Assembly: GCF_036250065.1 (NCBI RefSeq)
Contig: NZ_CP109199.1
Span: forward strand, 2,542,001-2,606,000
Source of the DNA: Micromonospora sp. NBC_01699
GTDB taxonomy: Bacteria; Actinomycetota; Actinomycetes; Mycobacteriales; Micromonosporaceae
DNA length: 64,000 bases
Direction: 5' to 3'
Shown here one piece after another: positions 10,816 to 21,700 of this stretch; the first letter of the stretch is position 1, and every line of letters begins with the position of its first letter. A program made the translations under genes and the position numbers. Below the pieces are notes generated by a model that saw only the letters and a program-made list of their open reading frames with translations, was not told the DNA's origin and did not search any database.

Positions 10816-11814
10816 GTGACCGATCGTCAATCGATCGTTCTCAATGGAGATCTCGGCAGCGGCAAGAGCACGGTGTCGATCGAACTCGCCAGGCGGCTCG
10901 GCCTGCGCCGGATCAGCGTCGGCGACCTGTACCGCGAGATGGCGCAGCGGCGCCAGATGACCACCCTCCAGCTCAACCTGCACGCCGAGCTCGACCAGGC
11001 GGTCGACGGCTACGTGGACCAGCTCCAGCAGGACATCGCCGACTCCGGCGAGCAGCTGATCGTCGACAGCCGGCTGGCCTGGCACTTCTTCCGGGACGCG
11101 CTCAAGATTCACATGATCACCGAGCCGACCGAGGCGGCCCGCCGGGTGCTGGCCCGCCCCTCCGGCCCGGCCGAGAGCTACACCTCGATCGAGGAAGCCC
11201 GGTCCAAGCTGCGGGAACGCAGCGAGAGCGAGCGCAGCCGGTTCATCCTCCGGTACGGCGTGGACAAGGCAAAACTGCGCAACTACGACCTGATCTGCGA
11301 CACCACCCGGGCCTCCGCGATGGAGGTGGTCGAGCACGTCATCGCCGCCTTCGAGGGCACCCTCGGCCGGCAGGTGCTCCAGGACGCGCCGCCGCTGCTC
11401 CTGCTCGACCCCGGCCGGATCTACCCCACCCAGGAGATCCAGGGGCTGCGTGGGCTCTGGGAGTCCGACTTCGTGACCGACGTCGCGCGGGCCGGCGAGG
11501 CGGGGCTGGAACCGCTGCGCATCGGCTACACCGGCAGTGACTTCTTCGTCGTGGACGGGCACCGCCGACTCAGCGCCGCCCTGCGCAACGGATTCAAGCT
11601 GGTCCCCGGTCGACTGGTCGCCGAGGTCGACGAGCCCGTGGTCGGCGGCCGCTCCGCGGTCGAGTTCTTCCGGGCCGAGGTCGGGCTGGGCACGATCTAC
11701 GACTGGGACGCGGCGCACGGCGTACGGCTGCCGCTGCCCGAGCACGTGCTCGCCCGGGCCGACGCCGACCCGGCCGACCCGGTCCTGGCCAGCGAGGCCG
11801 GCATCCCCTCGTAA
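10816..11814 (+). CDS. P-loop (d)CMP-kinase-like protein fused to a ParB/Srx-like domain
   Basis: 332 residues. The N-terminal part is a small-molecule-kinase-like P-loop domain: NGDLGSGKST at residues 8-17, RISVGDLYREMA, IVDSRLAWHFF and an arginine-rich LID-like region (SKLRERSESERSR), as in cytidylate kinases. From about residue 195 a second domain follows, with a ParB-type start (IYPTQEIQGL) and VDGHRRLSAALRNG, the pattern of ParB/sulfiredoxin-fold proteins. Substrate and role are unknown. Two GTG starts are possible (10807 and 10816). I prefer 10816, because aggggt lies 9 bases upstream of it. It stands alone between priA and a P450 gene. Confidence 0.7.
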   Translation: MTDRQSIVLNGDLGSGKSTVSIELARRLGLRRISVGDLYREMAQRRQMTTLQLNLHAELDQAVDGYVDQLQQDIADSGEQLIVDSRLAWHFFRDALKIHMITEPTEAARRVLARPSGPAESYTSIEEARSKLRERSESERSRFILRYGVDKAKLRNYDLICDTTRASAMEVVEHVIAAFEGTLGRQVLQDAPPLLLLDPGRIYPTQEIQGLRGLWESDFVTDVARAGEAGLEPLRIGYTGSDFFVVDGHRRLSAALRNGFKLVPGRLVAEVDEPVVGGRSAVEFFRAEVGLGTIYDWDAAHGVRLPLPEHVLARADADPADPVLASEAGIPS

Positions 11815-11917
11815 CGGCACCACTCGACGCCGTCCGGCGGCGCCGACGGGCACCGCGGCGACGGCTGGCACCGGGCGGCGATGATGGATCCTCGCGCGCC
11901 GGACCCGGAGGTACCCG

Positions 11918-13132
11918 ATGGACGCGGCCCAGGCCCTCACCCTGCTCATGTCACCCGCCGGGCGGACCGACCCGTACCCCCTCTACGAGGCGCTGCGCCG
12001 GCACGGCCCGGTGGTGCGGGCCGGCTCGGACACCTTCGTCGTCACCGGGTACGCCGCCGTCGACGCGCTGCTGCGCGATCCCCGGATGCGGGTCCGCGAC
12101 GCCGCCATGCTCGACCGGCAGTGGCTCGGCTGGCGGACCAACCCGGCCGTCGCCGTGATCGCCACCTCGATTTTGCAGACCAACCCACCGGACCATCACC
12201 GGATGCGCCGACTCGTCGCCGGGGCGTTCACCGCGCGCCGGGTGGCCGCGCTCCGGGACGTGGTCACCGCCCAGGCGCGTGAACTGGTCAGCCGGATCGA
12301 GCGACAGGGTCGGGACGGCCGGCCGGTGGACTTCCTGGCCGAGTTCGGCTACCCGCTGCCGGTCGGCGTCATCTGCGCGCTGCTGGGCGTACCGGACGCC
12401 GACCATCCGTGGTTCCGGGTCCGGGCCGCCGACCTGACCGCCGTACTCGAACCCGAGATCACCCAGGCCGAACTCGACACCGCGAACCGGGGTGCGGCCG
12501 AACTGGCCGCGTACCTGGCGGAGCTGATCGTGCGGCGGCGCCGCACGCCCGGTCCGGACCTGACCAGCGCGCTGGTCCTGGCCCACGACAGCGACCCGGA
12601 CCGGCTCTCCGGCGACGAACTGCTGGCCAACCTGGTGCTGTTGCTGGTCGCCGGCTTCGAGACCACCACCAACCTGCTCGGCAACGGACTCGCCGTGCTG
12701 CTGGCGCATCCCGGGCACGCCGACCGGCTGCGGGCCGACCCCACGCTCGCCCCGGACTACGTCCGCGAACTGCTCCGGTACGACGCCCCGGTGCAGCTCA
12801 CCAGCCGGATCGCGGCCGAACCGATCGAGGTCGCCGGCACCGGACTGCCGGCCGGGGCGGAGGTGCTGCTGCTGCTCGGCGCCGCCAACCGGGACCCGGC
12901 CAGATTCCCCGACCCGCACCGGTTCGACCCGGACCGGCCGGACCACCAGCCGATCTCGTTCGGCGCCGGAGCGCACTACTGCCTGGGCGCCCCGCTGGCC
13001 CGGCTGGAGGCGGAGGTCGCCCTGCCCGAGGTACTGCGCGGCCTGCCCCGGCTCGCGGCGGCCGGGGTGCCGGCCCACCGGGTCCGGCTCACCCTGCGCG
13101 GTTACCAGCGGCTGCCGGTGTCGGTGGCCTGA
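11918..13132 (+). CDS. Cytochrome P450
   Basis: Soluble class I bacterial P450 of 404 residues, a haem monooxygenase that needs ferredoxin partners, none of which is encoded nearby. The heme loop FGAGAHYCLGAPLARLE is near residue 347, with the cysteine ligand. The I-helix oxygen-activation motif AGFETTTN is near residue 247. The K-helix ExxR is ELLR near residue 285. ATG start at 11918 follows cccggaggt. Members of this family hydroxylate macrolides, terpenes or fatty acids. The substrate cannot be read from the sequence and there is no biosynthetic cluster beside it. Confidence 0.9.
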   Translation: MDAAQALTLLMSPAGRTDPYPLYEALRRHGPVVRAGSDTFVVTGYAAVDALLRDPRMRVRDAAMLDRQWLGWRTNPAVAVIATSILQTNPPDHHRMRRLVAGAFTARRVAALRDVVTAQARELVSRIERQGRDGRPVDFLAEFGYPLPVGVICALLGVPDADHPWFRVRAADLTAVLEPEITQAELDTANRGAAELAAYLAELIVRRRRTPGPDLTSALVLAHDSDPDRLSGDELLANLVLLLVAGFETTTNLLGNGLAVLLAHPGHADRLRADPTLAPDYVRELLRYDAPVQLTSRIAAEPIEVAGTGLPAGAEVLLLLGAANRDPARFPDPHRFDPDRPDHQPISFGAGAHYCLGAPLARLEAEVALPEVLRGLPRLAAAGVPAHRVRLTLRGYQRLPVSVA

Positions 13133-13244
13133 AATCCGCCGGTAGCGCCGCCGTAGACTGGTGGGGCAGCGCTCGGCTGCCTGTTCCAGCTGTTCCGTCC
13201 GACCAGCCGAGCCCCCGTCCCACCAGCTTAAGGAGCCGTCCCGC

Positions 13245-13805
13245 GTGACCGTCCAGCCCATCCGTCTGTTCGGGGATCCGGTGCTGCGCACGCCGGCCGA
13301 GCCGGTGGTCGCCTTCGACACCGAGCTGCGCAAGCTGGTTTCCGACCTGACCGACACGATGCGCGACCGCAACGGTGCCGGTCTGGCCGCCCCGCAGCTC
13401 GGGGTCGGCCTGCGGGTGTTCACCTTCGACGTGGACGACGTGCTCGGCCATCTGATCAACCCGGTGCTGTCCTTCCCCGACGAGGAGGAACAGGACGGCC
13501 CGGAGGGCTGCCTGTCCATCCCCGGCCTCTACTTCGACACAGTCCGCCGGCAGAACGTCGTCGCCAAGGGCTTCAACTCGTACGGCGACCCGCTGCAAAT
13601 CGTCGGGACCGGGCTGATGGCCCGCTGCGTACAGCACGAGACCGACCACCTCGACGGCGTGCTCTTCCTCGACCGGCTCTCCGTCGAGGGGCGCAAGGAG
13701 GCGATGAAGGCGATCCGCGCGGCGGACTGGTACGACTCCGGCGCCCCGCCGGTGATCAAGACCAGCCCGCACGGCGCCGGCAGTCCCTTCGGTCTGGGCC
13801 GGTGA
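13245..13805 (+). CDS. def: Peptide deformylase
   Basis: Metalloenzyme that removes the N-formyl group from nascent proteins. All three motifs are present in the 186-residue protein: GAGLAAPQ near residue 46, EGCLSIPG near residue 88 (metal-binding Cys) and QHETDHLDG near residue 131 (two metal-binding His and the catalytic Glu). A longer frame exists upstream. The GTG at 13245 follows ttaaggagccgtcc, a good ribosome site. Its stop overlaps the fmt start as GTGA, pairing formyl addition and removal in one operon. Confidence 0.95.
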   Translation: MTVQPIRLFGDPVLRTPAEPVVAFDTELRKLVSDLTDTMRDRNGAGLAAPQLGVGLRVFTFDVDDVLGHLINPVLSFPDEEEQDGPEGCLSIPGLYFDTVRRQNVVAKGFNSYGDPLQIVGTGLMARCVQHETDHLDGVLFLDRLSVEGRKEAMKAIRAADWYDSGAPPVIKTSPHGAGSPFGLGR

Positions 13806-14755
13806 CCCGGATGCGTCTGGTCTTCGCCGGTACGCCCGCCGTCGCGCTGCCCGCCCTGGAGGCCGTTGCCGCCTCCCGGCACGAACTGCTCGCCGTGGTG
13901 ACCCGCCCGGACGCCCCCGCCGGACGCGGCCGTGGTCTGGTCCGCTCGCCGGTCGGTGCCTGGGCCGACGAGCGGGGCATCGAGGTGCTCACCCCGGCCC
14001 GCCCGCGCGAACCCGAGTTCCTGGCCCGGCTGACCGAGCTGGCGCCGGACTGCGTACCGGTGGTCGCCTACGGTGCCCTGGTACCGCCGGTGGCGCTGGA
14101 GCTGCCCACCCACGGCTGGGTCAACCTGCACTTCTCGCTGCTGCCCGCCTGGCGCGGGGCGGCGCCCGTGCAGCACGCGGTGCTGCACGGCGACGAGCTG
14201 ACCGGCGCCAGCGTGTTCCAGCTCGAAGCCGGGCTGGACACCGGCCCGGTCTTCGGCACCCTGACCGACGAGATCCGCCCCACCGACACCTCCGGTGACC
14301 TGCTGACCCGGCTCGCCGCCTCCGGCGCCGGGCTGCTGGTGGCCGTCCTCGACGCGATCGAGGCGGGCACCGCCCGCGCCGAAGCGCAGCCGGTCGACGG
14401 GGTGTCGCTGGCCCCGAAACTGACCGTCGCCGACGGCCAGGTCCGCTGGTCCGAACCGGGCTTCGCGGTCGACCGGCGGATCCGCGCGGCCACCCCGGCC
14501 CCCGGTGCCTGGACCACCTTCCGCGGCGACCGGGTCAAACTCGGCCCGGTCCGCCCGATCGCCAACTCACCCGATCTCAAGCCAGGAGAACTGCTCATCG
14601 AACGGACCCAGGTACTCGTCGGCACGGCCACCACGGCGGTCGCCCTCGGTGAGGTACGCGCCGCGGGCAAGAAGCCGATGCCGGCCACCGACTGGGCGCG
14701 CGGCGTCCGGGTCGCCCCGGGCGAGACCTTCCAGACCGCCGAGGTGACCGAGTGA
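13802..14755 (+). CDS. fmt: Methionyl-tRNA formyltransferase
   Basis: Formylates initiator Met-tRNA using 10-formyltetrahydrofolate. 317 residues. It begins with the family's MRLVFAGTP after a three-residue extension, so the true start may be the ATG at 13811 rather than the overlapping GTG. Formyl-binding and catalytic stretch: [17 protein letters not shown] near residue 105. The C-terminal tRNA-binding domain begins near residue 210. The stop overlaps rsmB as GTGA, giving a coupled def-fmt-rsmB operon. Confidence 0.95.
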   Translation: MTRMRLVFAGTPAVALPALEAVAASRHELLAVVTRPDAPAGRGRGLVRSPVGAWADERGIEVLTPARPREPEFLARLTELAPDCVPVVAYGALVPPVALELPTHGWVNLHFSLLPAWRGAAPVQHAVLHGDELTGASVFQLEAGLDTGPVFGTLTDEIRPTDTSGDLLTRLAASGAGLLVAVLDAIEAGTARAEAQPVDGVSLAPKLTVADGQVRWSEPGFAVDRRIRAATPAPGAWTTFRGDRVKLGPVRPIANSPDLKPGELLIERTQVLVGTATTAVALGEVRAAGKKPMPATDWARGVRVAPGETFQTAEVTE

Positions 14756-16329
14756 TCGCCTCGTCCGACAACCGCGACCAGACCCGCGCCGACGACCGCC
14801 CGCCGGCCCGGTCGGACGACCGCTCGGCGGTCCGTTCCGACGGCCGCGGGGGACCGCGCTCCGACGACCGGGGACGACCCCGCTTCGACGACCGGGGACG
14901 TCCCCGGGACGCCCGTGGCGGCCGGGACCGGTCCATGGGTACGGGCGGACGAGGTCGACCGGGCGGCCCACCGGCCGACCTGCCGCGTCAGGCGGCGTAC
15001 GAGGCCGTGGCGGCGGTGCACCGCGACGACGCGTACGCGAACCTGGTGCTGCCGGGGCTGCTGCGCGACTGGGGGCTGTACGGCCGGGACGCCGCCTTCG
15101 CCACCGAGCTGACCTACGGCACGCTGCGGGTACGGGGCACCCTGGACGCGATCCTGGCCGTGGCGGCGGCACGGGAGGTGGCCCGGATCGACCCGCAACC
15201 GCGCGACGCGCTGCGCATCGGCGCGTACCAGCTTCTCTACACCCGGGTGCCGGCGCACGCCGCGGTCTCCGCCACGGTCGAACTGGTCCGCTCGGTGGCA
15301 CCGGGCGCGACCGGGTTCGCCAACGCGGTGATGCGCGAGATCGCCGGCAAGGACCTCGACACCTGGGTCGCCGAGCTGGCGCCGCCGTTCGAGACCGACC
15401 CGGTCGGCCACCTCTCGCTCGTCTACAGCCACCCACAGTGGATCATCCGGTCGTTCGCCGAGGCGCTCGGCGGCGACATGACCGAGACCACGCGACTGCT
15501 GATCGAGGACAACGAGCCGGCGCCGGTGCACCTCTGCGCCCGGCCCGGCCGGGCCGACGCGGTGGCGCTGGCCGACGAGGTCCGTGGCGCACCGGGCGCC
15601 TTCTCGCCGTACGCGGTCTACCTGTCCGGTGGGTCGCCGGGTGACCTGGCCGCGATCAACGACGGCCGGGCACACGTGCAGGACGAGGGCTCCCAACTCG
15701 TCGCCGCAGCGGTCGCCGCGGCCCCGGTCGACGGCGAGGACAGCCGCTGGCTCGACCTCTGCGCCGGACCGGGCGGCAAGGCCGGTCTGCTCGGCGCGTT
15801 GGCCGCCCAACGGGGGGCCACCCTGACGGCGGTGGAGGTGGCCGAACACCGGGCCCGGCTGGTCTCCCAGGCGGTTCGTGGCCTGCCGGTCAAGGTGCTC
15901 ACGATGGACGGACGAACCGTCGGCGCCGACCCGGACCTGCCCGCGGGCGGATTCGACCGGGTGCTGGTCGACGCGCCCTGCACCGGGCTCGGCTCGCTGC
16001 GCCGCCGCCCCGAGTCGCGCTGGCGCCGCCAGCCGTCCGACCTGCCGCCGCTGACCCGGCTGCAACGGGAACTGCTCACCGCGGCGCTCCGGGCGGTCCG
16101 TCCGGGCGGGATCGTCGCCTACGTGACCTGCTCGCCGCACGTGGTGGAAACCCACGTGACGGTGACCGAGGCGGCGCGGCGGTCCGGCGTACCGGTCGAT
16201 TTTGTCGACGCCCGTCCGCTGCTGCCGGCCGGCATGCCCGGCCTCGGCGACGGCCCCACCGTGCAGCTCTGGCCGCAACGGCACGGCACCGACGCGATGT
16301 TCCTGGCAGTGCTGCGCCGGGGCGAGTGA
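14752..16329 (+). CDS. rsmB: 16S rRNA (cytosine-C5)-methyltransferase RsmB/Sun family with Arg/Asp-rich N-terminal extension
   Basis: SAM-dependent RNA m5C methyltransferase of 525 residues. Residues 1-75 are a low-complexity tail built of DDR/RPR-like repeats and probably disordered. An NusB-like RNA-binding domain follows (residues 80-215). The Rossmann methyltransferase domain has DLCAGPGGK near residue 340, DAPCTGLG near residue 406 and TCSPHVVET near residue 460, which supplies the catalytic cysteine. The gene is the last of the def-fmt-rsmB operon and is closed by a perfect 16-base hairpin. Target specificity inside rRNA is inferred from family only. Confidence 0.9.
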   Translation: MIASSDNRDQTRADDRPPARSDDRSAVRSDGRGGPRSDDRGRPRFDDRGRPRDARGGRDRSMGTGGRGRPGGPPADLPRQAAYEAVAAVHRDDAYANLVLPGLLRDWGLYGRDAAFATELTYGTLRVRGTLDAILAVAAAREVARIDPQPRDALRIGAYQLLYTRVPAHAAVSATVELVRSVAPGATGFANAVMREIAGKDLDTWVAELAPPFETDPVGHLSLVYSHPQWIIRSFAEALGGDMTETTRLLIEDNEPAPVHLCARPGRADAVALADEVRGAPGAFSPYAVYLSGGSPGDLAAINDGRAHVQDEGSQLVAAAVAAAPVDGEDSRWLDLCAGPGGKAGLLGALAAQRGATLTAVEVAEHRARLVSQAVRGLPVKVLTMDGRTVGADPDLPAGGFDRVLVDAPCTGLGSLRRRPESRWRRQPSDLPPLTRLQRELLTAALRAVRPGGIVAYVTCSPHVVETHVTVTEAARRSGVPVDFVDARPLLPAGMPGLGDGPTVQLWPQRHGTDAMFLAVLRRGE

Positions 16330-16350
16330 CCGCCGCACCCGAGCTCCATA

Positions 16351-16386
16351 CACTGACGCCCCGGCCATTCGGCCGGGGCGTCAGTG
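16351..16386. terminator. Bidirectional hairpin terminator between rsmB and the converging lipoprotein gene
   Basis: A perfect 16-base inverted repeat at 16351-16366 and 16371-16386 with a 4-base loop (attc). It sits in the short gap between two convergent genes, so it can end transcription from both sides. Confidence 0.85.
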
Positions 16387-16408
16387 TCGTGCGGGTCGAG
16401 GGTGGCGG

Positions 16409-17299
16409 TCAGTTGATCGGCAGTGCGCCGGGGCCGGCACCCTTCATCGAACGGGTCAGGGATCGACTGTCGATCCAGAGGAAGCACTGCACCCCACGGT
16501 TGCCGGCCGCCCAGTCGGCCTCGCCCGGGTAGTAGAAGATCCAGCCGGTGCGGTACTTCAGGTCGCCGTTGTTGGGCACCTTGGCGAAGGCCGCGATCAC
16601 ACCCATGCACCCCTTCTCGGTACGGGCGTCGTCCTTGAGGAACGCCTCGTACGGGATGTCCGGCGCGGTCCAGATCCCGGCGAACTCGCTGTTGTGCTTC
16701 GCGGTGCAGGAGACCGGCTGCATCTGGTCGATGTCGTCCTTGACCAGCTTCGGGGTGAAGCAGCCGTACGACAGATCCGGTTGTGCGGTCAGCGCGCCCT
16801 TGAGGCTGACCGACCGGCTCACCACGTCCGGGTTGTCCAGCCCACCGATCTCGACCAGGTCGCAGCGGAACCAGCGGGAGCCGCCGGACCACGCGTAGCT
16901 CGACGGCGGCACCACGCTCACCGAGAGTCGGCCGCCGCGCCAGTTACCGCCGACGAACTCGTTGACCTTGCCCTCGCATTCGGCCCGAGCCGCCCGCAGT
17001 CCGGGTGACCCCTCCGCCGGAGGGGCGGTCCGATCGGCTTCGCCGCCGGTGAACGTGCCCACGTACACGGTTTCGGTGTCGTGCTCCGTGGTGCAGTCGA
17101 CCGGCTGGTAGGAACTCAGGTAGCCGATGTCCACCGGGCGCGGGTGGCAGGTGCCGACCGCCGGGGTGAAACTCACCGGGGCCCCGATCGCCGCCCATTC
17201 GTCGGTCAGGTCGCCGTCGACGCCGTCGGGCAGGGCACAACCGCCCAGTACGAGTGCCGTCATGCCGCCGAGTGCCACCGCGGTCAGCCATCGTCGCAT
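16409..17299 (-). CDS. Septum-formation-family lipoprotein
   Basis: 296 residues. The N terminus is a lipoprotein signal peptide (two arginines, hydrophobic stretch, lipobox VLGGC with cysteine near residue 21), so the protein should be anchored outside the membrane. The mature part has two similar halves with spaced cysteines (GTCHP, VDCTTEHDTETV; GCF, VSCTAKHNSEFAGIW; GVQCFLW). This resembles the actinobacterial septum formation family. A longer frame starts at 17407. I chose the ATG at 17299, because gaggacgaacag precedes it and the signal peptide then starts correctly. Biochemical function is unknown. Confidence 0.75.
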   Translation of the reverse strand: MRRWLTAVALGGMTALVLGGCALPDGVDGDLTDEWAAIGAPVSFTPAVGTCHPRPVDIGYLSSYQPVDCTTEHDTETVYVGTFTGGEADRTAPPAEGSPGLRAARAECEGKVNEFVGGNWRGGRLSVSVVPPSSYAWSGGSRWFRCDLVEIGGLDNPDVVSRSVSLKGALTAQPDLSYGCFTPKLVKDDIDQMQPVSCTAKHNSEFAGIWTAPDIPYEAFLKDDARTEKGCMGVIAAFAKVPNNGDLKYRTGWIFYYPGEADWAAGNRGVQCFLWIDSRSLTRSMKGAGPGALPIN

Positions 17300-17627
17300 C
17301 TGTTCGTCCTCCCCAGGGACCCGACGGCCCGCTGCCACACCCGGCCGGGTGCCGAGGACCATCGGCCGAGCAGCATACCGGTACGCGGGCCGACAGCCGC
17401 GCGCCACCTTCGGCCCGTCGCCGACCCCGACCTGCCGTTCTGGGCTACCTGTCAGGGGCCTACTTCGGTCTACTTCGGGAGCGTCGTGCGGTCCGGGTCG
17501 GGAGCGCCGTCCGGTCGCCCGGCCGACGCAGGGTGGCGCGGCTCACATCGACCCACCATGATGGAGGGCCACTGCTCGATCACTCTCGGCAGTCGCCGTG
17601 CGCGAAACACTACATAGAGGGAGTCAC
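17300..17627. other. 328-base divergent intergenic region
   Basis: Separates the minus-strand lipoprotein from the plus-strand epimerase, so promoters for both should lie here. On the minus strand a TATGCT (complement of 17374-17379) could be a -10 box for the lipoprotein. A short direct repeat (cctacttcgg then tctacttcgg) is seen around 17459-17480. No convincing gene is present in any frame. Confidence 0.4.
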
Positions 17628-18575
17628 GTGCACGTACTGGTCACCGGTGGGCTCGGTTTTCTCGGGCACGCGGTCAGCGTCGACCTGCTCACGGCCGGAC
17701 ACCGGGTAACCGTGCTCAGCCGGAGAAAAACCGCCGCGCGGCTCGCCGCCGGGGCCGAGCTGGCCACCGGAGACCTTCGAGATCGGGTACGACTGGCCCG
17801 GATCGTCGCCCTCGGCGGGTTCGACGGGGTGTGCCACCTGGCCGCGATGACCAGCGCCCGCGACTCGTTCGCCGACCCGCTCACCTACTTCGACGTGAAC
17901 ACCGTCGGCACCCTGAACCTGCTCAAGGCGTTCGAGCAGGCCAGCGAGGAACGACCGGCGACGTCCTTCGTGCTCGCCTCGACCAACATCGTGTACGGCT
18001 CCCGCCCGGTCGGCGCCCTCGCCGAGGACCTCGACGTGCACGCGGAGAGCCCGTACGCCGCCTCCAAGGTCGCCGCCGAGCAGCTCGTCGCCGCCCAGGC
18101 GGCACTCGGTGTGATCGGCGCGGTCACGCTGCGCTGCTTCAACCTCGCCGGAGCGGTGGACGGGGTGGGCGACGCCGATCCGGGCCGGATCATCCCGAAC
18201 GTGTTCCGCGCGATGACCGGGCAACTGCCGCACGTCACACTGAACGGCGGCGGAGCGGCCGTACGCGACTTCGTCCACGTCGCCGACGCGGCGCGGGCGT
18301 TCCGGTTGGCGCTGGAACGTACCCGGCCGGGCGGACACCAGGTGCTCAACATCGGCAGCGGCACCGGGACCAGCATGGTCGAGGTCGTCACCTCGGCCCA
18401 ACAGGTCACCGGCATCCCCGTCCAGGTACGCCGGCTGCCGTTCAAACCCGAACCGTCGACGCTGACCGCCGACATCACCCGCGCCGGCGCGACCCTCGGT
18501 TGGCAACCCGAACACTCCACCCTGCCGCGCATCCTGTCCGACGCCTGGGCCGCCTGGCCCGGCGCGCGACGTTGA
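17628..18575 (+). CDS. NAD-dependent epimerase/dehydratase (GalE-like extended SDR)
   Basis: Extended short-chain dehydrogenase of 315 residues, acting on a nucleotide sugar. The NAD-binding motif is GGLGFLG at residues 7-13. A serine/threonine region (ASTNIVYGS) and the catalytic YAASK near residue 143 follow. The frame is open upstream to 17598. The GTG at 17628 is chosen because agaggga lies at ribosome-site distance and the protein then starts directly with the beta strand before the glycine motif. The substrate (UDP-glucose/galactose or another sugar) cannot be decided. No other sugar gene is adjacent. Confidence 0.85.
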   Translation: MHVLVTGGLGFLGHAVSVDLLTAGHRVTVLSRRKTAARLAAGAELATGDLRDRVRLARIVALGGFDGVCHLAAMTSARDSFADPLTYFDVNTVGTLNLLKAFEQASEERPATSFVLASTNIVYGSRPVGALAEDLDVHAESPYAASKVAAEQLVAAQAALGVIGAVTLRCFNLAGAVDGVGDADPGRIIPNVFRAMTGQLPHVTLNGGGAAVRDFVHVADAARAFRLALERTRPGGHQVLNIGSGTGTSMVEVVTSAQQVTGIPVQVRRLPFKPEPSTLTADITRAGATLGWQPEHSTLPRILSDAWAAWPGARR

Positions 18576-18686
18576 CCCGCGCGCCTGATCGGCGTGGTCC
18601 GGCCGCGGGGAACGGCCGCAGTGTGACCCGGTCTGGTCGAGAGCGAGGTTGCCGCTACGCGGGACTGTTCGCGTGCCGACGAGGAG

Positions 18687-18720
18687 CCGGGCCGCTGGGC
18701 AGTAACGCCCAGCGGCCCGG
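18687..18720. terminator. Bidirectional hairpin terminator after the epimerase and the LamG/FG-GAP gene
   Basis: 14-base perfect inverted repeat (18687-18700 and 18707-18720) with a 6-base loop, agtaac. It lies 5 bases past the stop of the minus-strand gene and in the convergent gap, so it probably serves both genes. Confidence 0.8.
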
Positions 18721-18725
18721 TGCCC

Positions 18726-21700
18726 CTACTTGTCGTTCATGATCGCCTCGATCTGTGTGGTGTCGAGGATGGCTCCGGAGTAGACGCGTACGTCGTCGAT
18801 CGCGCCGGGGAAGTAGCCGCCGAGGACGTCGAGGTACTTGTAGCTGCCGATGTTGATGGGGCCGGTGGCCTGGATGGGTGGGCTGCTGATCGTCGCGGCG
18901 GCGGCGAGTTTGCCATCGACGAAGAGGATCATCTGTGAGGTTCCCGGGTCCCAGGTGGCGCAGAGGTGGGTCCAGGTGTTGACGCTGATGGTGGTGGGAG
19001 CCTCGACGGCGCTGTAGCCGCTGTCGCTGAAGGCGGTGACGAACTGCCATCGGTTGGTGGGGCTGGTACGAAGCCAGAAGCCGCTGCTGCGGGTGGCCTG
19101 CTGGCTGAGTACGGCCCGGTAGGACAGGCCGGCGACGTTGTCGATTTTCGCCCAGGCACAGGCGGTGTAGCCGGTGAGGGTGTCGACGCTTCTGGCTGCG
19201 CTGGCGTAGCTGGTGGTGCCGTTGAGGGTGATGGCCTGGCCGTACTTGCCGGTGGCTCCGGTGGTGGTGCTGTTGAGGGTGAGGTTGCGATTGTTGCCCG
19301 AGCTGTCGGTCGTGGAGCCGGTGCCGTTGTCGAACTTCCACTGTCCGGCCAGCGCCGTCTCGCGGGCGAGTTGCCCGATCTCGGGCGAGGTGAGGGCGAG
19401 GTCGTAGACGCGTACGTCGTCGATGTCTCCGGCGACCCAGTCACCGCTTGCCAGTCCCGAGGTGGCATTGCCGATCTGGAATGCCCCGGTGGCGTTCCAG
19501 GCGGACGGCTGGCTGCTTGATCCGCGCAACGCGCCGTTGATGTAGAGCTTGAGTTGGTTCGCGTCGGCGTCGTAGACACCGACGAGGTGGGTCCAGACGC
19601 CGAGTCGCGGTGGGACGAAGTCACGTGCGGCGTAGAAGCTGACGGATCCGGTGGTGTCCGCCGACGCGGCGATGATCGTCCAGGCGTCCATCGGCTTGTT
19701 GTACTGGAGATAGAAGCCCGATCGATGATTGCCGGTCTGGCTGAGGAAGGTGCGGTACGTGGTGGTGTTGTCGAGCTTGACCCAGGCGGCCACGGTGTAG
19801 CTGCGGCTGGTGTCGATGACCGATCGTCCGGTGGTGACGTAGTCGTTGGTTCCGTCGAAGTGGAGCGCCTTGTCCCCGATGACGTGTCCGTTGCTGTTCC
19901 AGGTCGGGCCTGCGACGGTCGCGGGGTAGTTGCCGTACGCGTCGGCGAGGGTGGTGCCGCTGCCCTCGTCGAAGCGCCAGTGCGCGGTGCCGGTTCGGGC
20001 GGTGGTCGCGATGGCGTTGCCCTTCTTGGCCACCTGCCCGAACGCGGTGCCGTTGTGGGGGAAAATCCACAGTTCGCGGTTACCGGGCTCGCAGCAGTCG
20101 ACGATCGCGGCGAGGTCGTTGTCGCCGTCGTTGTCGAAGTCGCCGCTGGTGACCTGGATGGTGCGTCGCCAGTCCCAGCCGTCGACGCTGTCGACGTCGC
20201 TGTCCCACCACGTCGCAGGGGCAGCGAAGGTCGAGCCGGTTGCGGTCAGCACCCTGATGCTGGTCTTGGCTCCGTGGTTGTAGAGCGCTACCAGGTCGGT
20301 GGCGCCGGTGCCGTTGACGTTGATCGCGGTGTACTTGGCCGCGTTTCCGGTGAAGGTGCTCGGATCGGTGTCGGTGTCGCTGTCCCACCAACCGGTGCCG
20401 GCGCCGAACCCGGTTCCACTGGAGACGTGTACGCGTACGGTGGTGCGGCTGCCGGTGGTGTCCTCGGCGACGGCGAGATCGGTTTTCCCGTCGCCGGTGA
20501 AGTCGCCGGCGATGGTTTTGGTGTTGATCCAGGTGTAGGTGCCGGCGCCCTGGGTGTACCAGGGGGTGCCGGAGGTGGCGAACGCGGTTCCGTTGGAGGG
20601 GTAAACGTAGGCTCGCCAGCCGCCGGCGCGGTCGTTGACGACTGCCGCGGCGTCGTCGATGCCGTCGCCGGTGAAGTCGCCGGCGAAGACCCATGCGTCG
20701 CCGAGTAGCCAGGTACCGACGTCGAGGCTGGCCCATTCGGATCGGTACTGGTTGGTGTCGGAGCGAAGGTGATCCAGGCGGACGTGGCCATCGGGGTCCT
20801 GTCGGAACAGGGCGATGTCGGTACGGCCGTCGTTGTCGAAATCTCCGCCGGCGGTCTGGACCCTGCTAATGGCGAGGGCGTTGTCCCAGGCGATGGTGGC
20901 GGGGTGGAAGCCGGTACCGGAGGACATCATCGTCCACGCGGCGGTGCGCCCGTTGCCCATGTCGAGCACAGTGGCGACGTCGGCTGTGCCGTCTCCGTTG
21001 ATGTCATTGAGCTTGTCGGCGACGGTCGCGGTGCCGCCGGCCGCGAGAGTGCGAGGGCCGGTCACCTCGGCCCGTTCGTTTCCGGCCTTGTCTACGGCCT
21101 TTGTCCAGAGGTCGGCAGCGGCGGTGCCGGGGAAGTCGGGGTCGCCCCACAGGGTGATCGGGACGATGGCCTTGCCGGTGGCGTCGGCCGGCGCCCAGAG
21201 TCCTACGTTGTTGTCGAAGCCGTAGCGGTAGCCGGCGATGTCGTTGTCCCCGACGGCTGGGTTGATTGTGACGGTGCCGACGGAACCGGCGTTGACGTTC
21301 TCGGCGCCAACGGGGTAGTCGGTTGAGGTGATCGTCGGCTGTCCGGGGTCATTGCCGTCGACCAGGAAGTAGCAGCGTGCTGTGAACGGGCCGAAGGCGC
21401 CTCCGGTGTCCTTGGCCCGGGCCTGGTAGTAGTAGACCGTCTCGTCGCTGGCCAGAGCGCCGTCCGGGACGGTGGGCCAGGTGACCACACCGCCGGCGGG
21501 GATGGTGGCGGAGGCGGCCGGTCCGTGGACCAGTACGTCCCCGGACGCCCTTCTGATTTCCAGGTACGCGGTGAGATTGTTCGCGTCGGCGTCCGACAGC
21601 CCAGCCGTGAAGGTGGGATTCTTCATGCTCTCCGACAGCCGGGTCGGATTGGTCGAACTTCCGCAGGAGATCGGCGGGTACGTGGTCAGCTCGGTGGGGA

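Noticed and set aside
14068-16368. 766-residue minus-strand frame over fmt and rsmB
   Set aside because: Shadow of genes with strong third-position GC bias; no recognisable domain.
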